A stretch of DNA of 64,000 bases, from positions 22,358,058 through 22,422,057 of the forward strand of contig CM049310.1 of assembly GCA_026874595.1 (NCBI GenBank), given 5' to 3'. How positions within the stretch are numbered: the stretch's first letter is position 1; the number at the start of each line of letters is the position of its first letter. The DNA is from Sipunculus nudus. Taxonomy: Eukaryota > Annelida > Sipuncula > Golfingiida > Sipunculidae. Below, piece by piece: positions 36,201 through 48,000 of this stretch. The notes below the pieces were generated by a model that saw only the letters and a list, made by a program, of their open reading frames with translations, was not told the DNA's origin and did not search any database. A program made the translations under genes and the position numbers.

Positions 36201-39200
36201 GTACACGTACCTTGGCTAATTTTCTGTCAATATTGATACCAACAGGTTGAGCCTATGGTGGAAGTCACCGCAAAGAAGTCCATTCTTTTATTGAAAATCT
36301 AATCATTCACGAAACTAATTAGTCACGGTTTGAGCTAATAAATGTAAGCAGTGAATAACGAACTATAAGAAACATAGTAGCTTCTTTGATTACAACCGAA
36401 TTGCACTCAGGCAGATAATCCAACATGACAGATTCAGCTTAGAAGAGAACTAATTATAGGAACCGTTGTAAAATCAATAAAAAAAATGCTTTACTGTCTA
36501 AATAAATGAAAAACTCGTTTAATGATGTGGTTCATTACCGAGGGAGAACTGCCATCTCAATCTAGTCAGATCTAGATCACTAGGTCTGTGAGTATATGGT
36601 TAATATAAAGTGTTTCATTGAGGATGATAAGTCATTATAATATCTATTCCAATGGACTTAATGGTCTCAGTGTATGGCAGTTCAGTCTCAGTCTTTCCAT
36701 CCGATTCGGAGTGAATGGTCATTTAAGAAATGGATGTGAAAGATAACTTTAATATATCCTTTCCCTTAATGTATGTTCTATCCGTCAAAACCTATGAATC
36801 ACCGAGAATTTATGGCCTATATATAACTTTCCTGACAGAGGAGCAGATCATACAGGAAAATGGATCGGTGCATAAATAAGATGACTGGATAACATCCATA
36901 TTTAATACTACGGGCTTTTCAAAACATTCACTTTTCTACTTTGAATACACTGGAGCAATGGCATTTGGTTGAACAAACGGGTGCAGATATTTATTACTAT
37001 TTTTCTATATTTATCTGATATGTTTGTATTATATCTAATTATGGTTCTTGTTACTGCAATTATTGCATACTTTGTGAGTCATATCTATATTACGAAACAG
37101 TCGTATAGACCCCATGCGACTTGCAACGTTCACTGATACTTTATATATTACCACTGATACTTGCTGGATTCTTCTTCTTATTATTATCATTATTATTATT
37201 ATTATTATTATTATTAATATCATAATTACATTTATAAATGTTACTATTGTTACTTTTATTATTTTTATTATTATTACTTTTATTATTGTTATTATTATTA
37301 CTTTTATTATTTTTGTTGTTATTATTATTATTATTATCATCATTACTGTTATCAATAATACTTTTATTTTTATATTTATTATTTTTGTTATTATTACTTT
37401 TATTATTGTTATCATTATTACTTTTATCATTGTTCATTGTTATTATTATTACTCTTATCATTGTTATTATTATTACTATTATTGTTATTATTTAATTATT
37501 AATACTACTATTATTATCATCATTATTATTATCATTTTTTTCATTATATTTATTTATTATATTCATAATCATACCTGTATTTTACCCAGCTGTCCTGTGG
37601 ACTCCATGCGACTGGCAACGTTGACCGTGTTACCCCAGATATCATAATGAGGCTTGGTGGCCCCGATGACGCCCGCCAGGATCGGCCCGTGGTTTATACC
37701 TGTCATATATACACAGCGTCTACTGATTATTGCTCATATACATGTACATTAATTACTTTAAGTAACTGATGTCATGGAAAACGCGGACACTAAATAAAAG
37801 TACCTGACAATATTGTTTATTTGCAGAACAGATGTGGTTTTCGTTAACTGCCGTTTTACTAAACGTAAACTCATTACATGTACACTGGGACTAATATGTG
37901 TGGTCTGCTTTAAAATCAATTGGTTCTCCTGATTAACGGTTCTGGACACTGCCTAGTATATTAAGTAGATTATCAGTAAACGATAACTGATATTAATCAC
38001 CGTTCTGACAAAGAGCCAATGCCTCACCTATCCGAAGTTTAAATGTGTTGAATGACTGAGCATTCAGTCTGTCCAACGTCTCTTTCAGAGCAAGACCAAA
38101 TTCAACTAAATCCGCCAGATGTCGCCATCGGGCTGTAACACTGGCTTCCTGAAACAAGTTGGAATGACAGTAAGTACTATTCATGCGCAATCGTAATGAA
38201 CAGCTTTACACAAATTTAAATGTCATGTCATAACCCTAGGGATGTCTCATGAGCTTGATGTTCCACTTATTTGACCAAATAAGAATTTGACAAAGTGTGA
38301 TTTGCGTATTTAAATATATGTGTGCCTTATTTTAACAAAAAATATTTTAAATTACATGAAATGCATAAATGCATCCTTTCCCAAGAGGTCGTTTTTACTC
38401 AAAACGAAACTCTCTTCCACTTTTGAATTGTGGAGATCGTCGGGACTACTGTCAAACTTCAAAACAAGTGGCCCACGGGCCACGGGCCATATATTGTCTG
38501 TGAGAATAGCCTATGGCCAAAGTTACGGTGTTGAAAAATGGGCAGAAAATAAAAATTTCAGGATTCATAGGAGACCTGCCCAGGACCCCCTGGATTTTAC
38601 AATAGAGGGTTCCAAGGAAAATAGATACAATATGTACCCTGTCTGTTTGGGTGCTCTGACTTTCTGGGTGCTCAAAATCCTGTTTCAGCCTGTAGGTCAC
38701 AGAATATAGGTCACAGTTACCTAATTTCAGGTTTCTAAGGGCAATTTGCCTAGGACCTCCCTTAATGTCATGTTTGACGATTCTAGGCCTAATGGATACA
38801 ATCATGTTTTTGGCCAATAGGTCGCAAAATATAGGTTACCATGACCTAATTTCAGGTTTCCAAGGAGTTTGCCTAGAAACTCTAAAGATATTGAGTTAGA
38901 AGATTCTAGGCCTCACATATATGATTTGTCCCCATCTGACATTCAGGGTTCTTGAATATGTACCCTGTCTGTTTGGGTGCTAAAAATCATGTTTCTGGTC
39001 TAAGCTAGCAGAAAATAGGTCACCATGATCCAATTTGAGGTTTCCAAAGAGAATTGCCAAGGATTTCCCTGAATGTCATGTTAGAAGAGTCAAGGGCTAA
39101 TGGATACAATTTGTGCCTTGCCTGTCAGGGTGCGCAAAACCATTTTTCAGCCCACAGGTCACACAATACAGGTCACCATGGCCAAATTTCAGGTTTCCAA

Positions 39201-42038
39201 GGACACTTGACTAGAACCTCCCTGAATCTATGTTAAAAGATTCTAGGCCTAATGGATACAATTTGTGCCCTGTCTGATTGTCTGGGTGCTTATATGACTT
39301 CTTTTCTTATAGGTGGCAAAATATAGGTCATGGTGACCTAATTTCAGTTTTCCAAGGGCATTGGCCAGGACTACTCAGAATATCACATTAGAAGATTCTA
39401 GGCCTAACAGATAAAATGTGTGCCCTGGCTGACTTTCTGGGTTCTCAAAATCCTGTTTTCAGCCTGAAGGTCACAGAATATAGGTCACAGTTACCTAATT
39501 TCAGGTTTCTAAGGGCAATTTGCCTAGGACCTCCCTTAATGTCATGTTTTAGGATTCTAGGCCTAATGGATACAATCATGTTTTCAGCCTGTAGGTCACA
39601 AAATATAGGCAGCATAACCTAATTTCAGGTTTCCAAGGAGATTTGCCCAGCAACTCCCAAGATATTTAGTTAGAAGATTCTAGGCCTCAAATATATGATT
39701 TGTCCCCATCTGACATTCAGGGAGCTCATATGACGTCTTTTCCCTATAGGTCGCAGAATATAGGTCACGGTGACCTAGTTTAAGGTTTCCAAGGACATTT
39801 GCCTAGGATCTCCCAAAATGTCAGGTTAAAGGTTTCTAGGCTTAATGGAGTCAATTAGTGCCCCGTCTGACTGTCTGGGTGCTAAAAATCATGTTTTCAG
39901 CCTGTAGGTCACAAAATATAGGTCATCATGACCTAATTTCAGGTTTCAAAAGAGATTTGCTCAGAAACACCCAGGATATTGCGTTAAAGGATTCTAGGCC
40001 TCACAGAAAGGATTTGTCCCCATCTGACATTCAGGGTGCTCATATGACATCTTTTCCCTATAGATCGCAAACTATAGGTCACAGTGACCTAGTTTCAGGT
40101 TTCCAAGGACATTTGCCTAGGATCTCCCAAAATGTCAGGTCAGAGATTTCTAAACCTAATGGATACTATTTGTGCCCCGTCTGACTGTCTGGGTGCTTAA
40201 AATCATGTTTTCGGCCCGTAGATCACAAAATATAGGTCACCATGACCTAATTTCGGGTTTCCGAGGAGATTTGCCCAGACCTCCCTGGATGTACATTAGA
40301 TGTTTCTAGGTCTAACGGTTACGATTTTTGCCCTGTTAACGGACGGACGGACGCCGGACAAAGGGTGATCGCTATAGCTCAGATGACTTACAGTCAGCTG
40401 AGCTAATAAAAATTGTTACATTTTAAGGAAACACCTTGTGTTAACATTTCAAATGAGCATGCTAACATAATATTACTTATTTCGAGAAGTCCTTGCCTCA
40501 CAAAAAAAATCAATGAAATTTGTCTCCAAACAATTCTTATCGAACATTTTGGAACGGACCACCTTACCCTCTTTACTGTAGTTGTAATTTCGCCGTTGGA
40601 GTATGTAGAAGCCCCGGTGCATTGGATTTCGATGCCCACAAACCCTAACTAGCAGAGTCGGACTCTTGCTTATAAATGAGAAACTACATGAATATTTATT
40701 ATGTTTTTGAGTGTGCCTGTTCAGAACGCTAACCTTGCTAATATTTTCCAGGTGCAGACCGCTGGCCGCCATGTAAGTTGACCCTACTGTCTTTATCTTC
40801 GTCACGTTTAAGAAGCGTTCATCCGTCAGCAGATCGTCGTAATCCGACAAAATTTCATTCAGAAACCGAATACACTCCAGACCGTTATTGTTCACGGCGT
40901 CTTCAGTATAAAAGTCGTTGAAGTTAGGACAGGATGCGAACATTACGCCAACCTCGTCGTAGCTTTGGCTGTATAGTTCCTGAAATCAACACCAGATGTC
41001 AGCAGTTAATATGTGCTGATAACATCTCACAGATTAAAATTTAATTGTATATTCAAATTTCTATATTGGTAATTTACCCTTATAGCAGTATTCTTATTTT
41101 AACATCATCTTCCACCGAATTATATATAACTAATGATGCGAGTTTATTCATAAGATCATTTATGATGGCGTTTGTTCATTAGGTCAATTATTTTAGATTT
41201 CAGTTAATCAGTTAAAAGGATTAAAAGTTAGTGCTTTAATGAAAATGATCAGGTATCTGAATGTTTCCTCAAATGACCACTTTATATCAAAGCCCTAAAC
41301 CTAAGGGATTAAATAAAAGTAGAGGACTTCTTACATCATGGTTCCTTTGCACGCCGATGAAATCATGCGCCACGTGAGACGGCAGGATGTTGTACACCAG
41401 GGACTCATTTTTCTCGCGCATCACGCCGATCTGACTTTGTGCCGCTTCCGCTTCATGCCGGAAGTAAAAAGACCTCCGGGAGTTTAATTCCATCTGCGAA
41501 AGATGTACATGCAATGAACTGTAATCTTAAAATCTACATAATAGCATGAAAAGGCTAAAAAAAATAAAGGGATGGTTCTCAGGCACCGCCCGCGTCAATT
41601 TTAACCCCCCCCCCCCCCCCGGGCACCAAATATTTCTATTTTGATTTCCATCTTTAACGAAGATACAATAATACAATTTTGATACGGTTTCCTTTGTTAT
41701 GTAGTGCTTTTACCTGTTTAGCAAAATAAACCCGTTATTTCCATGCTTTTCTCTGATCATATGACATTTTAATCGAAACATACAAAAAAAGGTAAAAAAT
41801 AAAACACCGCCCGCCCGCAGTGACTTCTGGAAAAAAAGTGCCTGAGAACCATACCTTTTTATTTATTTGGCCTAAGAAATACTTTATATTCACCAGTGAC
41901 TAGCCTTTCAAGACTTTGTATCATTAATCTGATTTTTATACAATGCACCTTACGAAAGGTTAATCCTCACCCACCTTTTAGTATATTGGTTCGGTGATTT
42001 TTAACACGTCTCTTTAAAATCATTCAGTCAAATTTTTA

Positions 42039-42086
<48 letters not shown>

Positions 42087-45000
42087 CATATGTAAGACCT
42101 AAGGTATTGTTGTTTATAGTTAACCCTTTTTGCACGGACAGGCACTGCTAATTGAAACTTTGCTACACATGATGTTACACATGGCAATTGGGACGCTCAG
42201 ATTTGGTTAGACAATTCGAAAATTCCTCTGCAAAAGTTTGTAGAAATCCAATTATTATACCTGTTGGGCATATTAGCTTTAATCCTAATTTACCTGGATA
42301 TATACTTACATATCTTCCGAGGGTAACCACCGACATGGCAACAGCAATCAGGACGCTGATGATACTCCATTTGGTTGGGATCTGGCCGGCCCAACCGGAA
42401 CTGTATGTCAAAATATTCAAAAGACAGGCCGTCAAAATCACCATAATTCAAGCACTCCTGCACTAACATGTCTCTTACAAGTCGACATAATGTGAGACAC
42501 ACTGCCACAGAGATGTATCGTAGGCTTGAAGGATGATCTCTCAAAGTCAGGTGATCAAAATACAGGAAGTAGGAATGATTTGTTTGCATACAATTCATTT
42601 ATACAATAAATTATATTTAAATCGAACTATAAATGTTACTTTACGCTTGATACTAAAAACCAATTGTAGTTATGGCTTCCTCAGTGTTTAAATATCGACT
42701 AAATTCAACCTATCAATTAAATGTTTATATAAATCGAAACACGTAAACGTAACCGTATTGTAGTCAATGTTTAATTCATAATGTGTTTCATCATATTACC
42801 TGGAATATCTAAAATTACTGAGAAGGTTTTATGACTTATAGTGATAATTTTGTACATAATAGTCCACAAGATAGGCCTATATACAGTTAAGCATAATACT
42901 GCATAGAGCCGCATTAATGTGGTAAAAATATATAAAGGAATAAAAGTATTTTGATACCTGTCAAACCTATAGAGGAATTGATCGTACGAATCGTACAGCC
43001 ACGGGAAGGCTATCAGTATCAAAATCAGGTACACTGCCGAGACAAACAGGGCCAGCACAGCCTTGAGAAGGTACGTGAGTTGTACCAGCAGTGCGATATT
43101 GATTAGTAACAGCAAGCCGAACATCGGGAAGTACACGGGGTGTTCACACATCTCCGAGGACGGATCCAGCGTCTGTTTTGAGGACGGGTAGTTGGTTGTT
43201 TTCCGGCATCCGAGCTGCGGAAGTGCAGGGCAATAAACAGGAAATGAAATCTAGAAATGTCGACTATCAGCAGGTTTCTTCAAATCTCCTAAGGAACACA
43301 GCCATTTTTCTGAAGCACTCATCTTTGAAACATTTTGTTACGCGCAGTAGCATGTACTTTTGAGTGTGGCATATTGCAACCAGATCGGGTTTCTTTTAAA
43401 CTTCACCATGCATGCACTTAAAGTTTTTCCCAACACAGAAATACGTCACTGTAACCTTTGGGAAAGAAAATTTTGGCTGAGCTTCGTGGTCCCTTGGTAA
43501 CTAATTATCAGGTAAACCGAATAAACCATCACAAGATCTAAAAATACACTTAAACGTTATGGGTAACCGCACATACCATGTCTAAAACGCTGGCGGCGAG
43601 CAGTATCAGAACCATTAATGTTGTCCAGGTATTACGGAACCACGGCGTCTTCTCTGTCCATTTGGCACAGCGTACCAGAACGGAAGGAAATACCTGACAA
43701 ACGGTAGAAATGTATTCAACTTTAAACGTCTGGTTAATCTGCGACTGGTTAATCCGCCAAAGGGAGAAATTCTCTGGGCGGTTTTAACCGACCCTTGTTG
43801 AAAACCTTTGCCGGAGTCATTTAAAATACAGCTCAGTTCAAAATATTCTTATATTTTACCAAGTATTAGAGCGGTCTTAACTGTACTTCGGATGTATCAA
43901 GTGCCTTTGACTTCGACATACCACACCATAAGTATTTGTACATTTTTACAGATAGGTAAATGAAAAGTCTGAATTAAAGCCCGGTGTCTCTCTTTCTCCC
44001 TCCCTCACTCTCTCTGACTTTATGCACATCGGTCTCTCTAGCTGATTGGATATTTGTAGGTCCAGGTGCATGGCTGTTGTCTGTTTATCTTTACAGCTGT
44101 TTGCGTACACGTCAGCCTGTCTATCTTACTGTCTGCATGCACGTCAGCCTGCCTATCTTTCTCTCTGATTGTCTGTCAAGCTGTGTGTCTGCCCGGCACT
44201 CTGTTGGTTTCTCTCTCTGGAGGTCTATCTGTAGGTCTGATTGCACGTTTGTCTGACTGTATACACGTCTGACTGTCTACCTGTCAACTTAACTGCCTGT
44301 CAACAGCTAGCTAGCTCGCTGTGTAGTGGACACCTACCCTGGGGAACACTGGAGCCACAGCCATGAGAGCGAACATCACAAGCAACACCTCCCCAACAAG
44401 GAAGCTGGAAACACTGTAAATCTCTCTGAAATAAAAATCATGAAACGAGGAGTTAACATTATATGTTGCTTTAGTTTCTCTAATCTCTAAGCTTCTGAGT
44501 TTTCTTAGCACAAATTGTTTAGCGTTAGCATGATTACTTGGTCTAAGCCTTTGGATATATAGCACGTCACTATTCCACATTTCATTGACAAATTAAACTA
44601 GGATTCAAGTAACGTATTAATGGGACAACAAAACATAAACGGAAGATATTATGCGAATGGTTACCTCCCATGCACACTAAAGGCTCTTTCACGTCAGTAT
44701 TTTTTATTGTTAATGTATTGAATGTACTACACATAAGCAACTGCTGTAACTATAAATCCCCCAAGTTTCATTATGCTGGAGAGTTACGAATACCTTAGCT
44801 TTAAACTGATCGAGAGGCTTGAGAGTAAAATTCATAATAGTGCTATTAATTCATTATTATTCCTTTTGTTGGATATGACTGACATTTGTAATACTGTATA
44901 TTTAATTACAACTTATTCAGTGGTTCCGTATATACATTTTCTTCAAAAGCATTACTGTGACTATTGTATTCAATTCCCGAGAAAATTCACAAATAGTGGT

Positions 45001-48000
45001 TATTAAATATTATTGAACCAACTTTTAATGTAAACACTCATATTAACAAATTTCATTAAATCCTGTAATTTTGATGAATCATTCTTTGGCTAAGTGCCAA
45101 TTTTGATAATCCTTTAGAGATTTTTAAAGCATTATTGAACTCACGAAAGGTCCTACATAATGACATAACAATACAATGATTATTAAAATATTATATAAAA
45201 AAATACTGCATGGATTCAGAACTCGTCATACACTTGAGACTCATCTTTCTACTTTGTTATCGGTTCAGAACCGAAATGAGATTTCAGATAAGGGTGTCTT
45301 TTTGACACATGCCTCTGTCCTTGGCCTTTTTGAATGTCATATGTCGGTGTCCTTGACCTTATTGATATCTGAAAAAAATTGTCCAACGATTATCTATATA
45401 ATAGTTGTTTTTTTTTCTAGACCACGGTTTACCTGCTTCCGTTCTGAGTAGACTCTCCATATTCGGCAGATATATCGGTGGTGTGCTCTTCTAGGACAAG
45501 TTTGTTTTATTTTGCGGGATTATGCCCTATCAAGCTGAATAATTATCAACTTTATTATTTCCCCATTAGGTGCCCATATTTCTTTCGTGCTGCAAGGTCC
45601 TCCACGCCTGTGACGCTTTTTCAGGAGGCGCCTCAGGGATTTTCTACTGACCTGTTAAAACCGTTGCCAGAGCACATATATTTGTTAAGATCCGTTGTCT
45701 GTAAGGACGGTGAAACATGATAAAATATCACCAGTACATCTTAAAACTGATAACAAACTAGATTCTGTAGTCAGGGCGTACAGACCTCCACCAGAATCTC
45801 CTTTAATATCAGTCATGTGTTCACGTGTATGCGTTTCATGTGTGGACACTGTCATGCTTCAGTAACACGAGTTCACCTTGCGAGTTGCAGAACAAATAAA
45901 TACGAATGGGTTGCTTCCACACGGGGACAAAGGAATGGTCCTTTGTCATAATGGTTTTTAAGGAAAATATATTGTGGTGATTCTTATTACCTCCAAAATT
46001 AAATGAATTATTGATATGTCTTTATCCTTTAACATTTTTCGCATGTCATGCTGTCAGGAAGCGAACTGTAATCCCCACTGAACCCCATTTCCATTATATC
46101 GCCTGTCAAGGAATTTTACTCTGTCAAAAGGAAGTAAAGATTTTAAATTCAAACGCGGAACACATGTCCACATGAATCTTTTAAAAGGGAGAACTTTTCC
46201 GTTGAGTGGACACAAAGAGCTGAGACCCTTTGCACGATCACCGTTTTATAGGTTTACAGGTATGTTGATTTTTATACATTCAGAAGTATATTCCATGATA
46301 ACCATGGTTTTAATAGTTCAGTCGATTTATGGGTTGTTTGAAAACAGTTTTTTTTTCCAAAGGAAGCCCTAGGAGGTAAAGGGGGGGGGGGTTGCACACA
46401 CATCTAAGGGTCCTCAATCTCTTGGGGACTTTGAAACCCCTGCCAGAATCTATTAATCAGTCGTTCGTTAATACGTGAACGTTTCATGTAAAACATTGTC
46501 ATGGTTCAGAAACACGGGTTCACCAGGCGAGTGGCAGAACAACTGCATACGAATGGGCGGCTTCTACTCGGGGACAAAGGAATAGCCCCTTATAATTATT
46601 ATTCCTTTGTGGAATTGTGATTATGGCATTTAGGAAATATATTATGGTGATTCCGGTTACCTCCAAAAATGTAATGGATTATGGATGCGGTTTTACTCTA
46701 CCCCTAAGCAAAATCTGCATATTACACTTTGCGTTAATTTGCTGAAAGACAATGCAACGACCCAAGGCTAAAGTGGTTTCTTTGCTAAATGCTTTCATCG
46801 AAATATATCAACCTGCTTTCTTTTTATTTGGAAAAGTTGTCAATTTTGCATCAGACCTGCTTATTCCATGACAATTTACAGTACTTAAACCAACAGTTTA
46901 ATACGGTTGGAATATATTTGTCTGGGCCGTTCTTTTTCACATTGGCAAATACAATTAACAAATAACGCATGTGTCTGTAAACATGCCTAATAATACAAAT
47001 ACATATTTAATACAAAGCATCTTTCATTTAATTTCACAGCAGAATGCTTTTTTATAGAATCGTTGTATCTACGATATTTCACAAGCAGTGAAGCTGTCGG
47101 ACCTTTGTCTTTTATCCGAAAAAAAAGTTCGTACACCCTGTATATACCTCACATCTCTTTCCAAATTTTTGTTGGTTGTCATTTCTTGAATAGAATAATT
47201 TTTCTTTCTATGTTGATATTTTGGGGGAGGGTGTTCCTGGAGAAATCTAGCTGAAGTAATTTTTATATCATATAAGTGTAACACGTGACAAAAGTTCCTG
47301 CAAAAACCTTAGGATTAAAATAAGCGTCGTTTAGTTCCTATCAGCTCATTACAAAAATATGCATCAGATAGAGCCGTGGATTTTCCACGGGTGCAGCTAG
47401 TATTCTTATGAATATCGGCTCCATTAGCAACTATATAGCATATAGCCCTAAATTCATATGGGATATATTGTCGCCCAATATGTTTATTTAAAAATTATAT
47501 TAAAATTATTCAAATGATCGGATACACCATGCATTAAGGAGGAGTTCAGGTCAGAGGTTAGGCCACGTGTGGTTTTAGTTCCTTCCTTGGTAATATGGCT
47601 GCGACCATGACGGTCTTTTCTCTATCCCTATATTAAATACCGAGAGATGGTGAACATAGTCTCAGCAGCATCGTAGCCATACTGACAAAGTTATCTATTT
47701 GTTCTGGTTTACCAGTAGGATCGCTACGAGAATCCGTATCTTGATATATTCACGGCGGAGTACGGAGCCCCCTGCCCCCGTTTGCCATTTCTCAGCCTTG
47801 CACTCAGGCAAATTTTCACCAAGAGTCTGTTTCTCACTTAAAATTTGAGACAACTGCCTAAATGGTAAAATTTGATATAAACAGAGGGGAAATAAAAACT
47901 ATGACGCATGCTAAATTAAGTGAATGGCATAAAAATACCTTCATTGACAAGACTGCTAAGACTGTTACCCGTGTCCTGTAAATATAAGAAAGCATGAGAG

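Larger units (their letters stand above)
38461..40412 (+). mobile_element. Pearl/Helentron-like non-autonomous element with core-repeat array
   Basis: It starts near a GGCCC-rich palindromic stretch at 38,468-38,488, continues into about twelve degenerate tandem units, then an acggacggacggacg microsatellite at 40,339-40,353, then a hairpin and the end TGAGCTAATAAA. Bivalve 'pearl' and HINE elements, non-autonomous Helentrons, are known for ~160-bp tandem cores followed by ACGG microsatellites. No transposase is encoded. It nearly fills the intron between cyclase exons 14 and 15. Exact termini are not established. Confidence 0.75.

Noticed and set aside
37035-37647. Long open frames on both strands (up to 177 codons) rich in Ile, Leu or Asn
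   Set aside because: They are translations of the ATT/TTA array. Only the exon 16 end and its relic within these frames are meaningful.
38320-40184. Several frames of 60-129 codons with similar peptides
   Set aside because: Repeated peptides reflect the 158-bp non-coding core repeats, not a repeat protein.
38690-40310. CRISPR-like repeat array
   Set aside because: Units are ~158 bp, contiguous and diverged, without short conserved repeats separated by unique spacers; the host is an animal.
40473-40943. 156-codon minus frame taken as one exon
   Set aside because: Only the part from 40,734 upward is exon 14. After the donor gttagc the frame runs into intron, and the cyclase continues in exon 15.
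42771-43151. 126-codon minus frame taken as one exon
   Set aside because: The coding part ends at donor 42,957. The remainder is intron; splicing to exon 12 restores the known helix and phase.
43984-44272. Leu/Ser/Cys-rich frames of 68-90 codons
   Set aside because: Artefact of a CTGT/CTCT polypyrimidine repeat within a cyclase intron.
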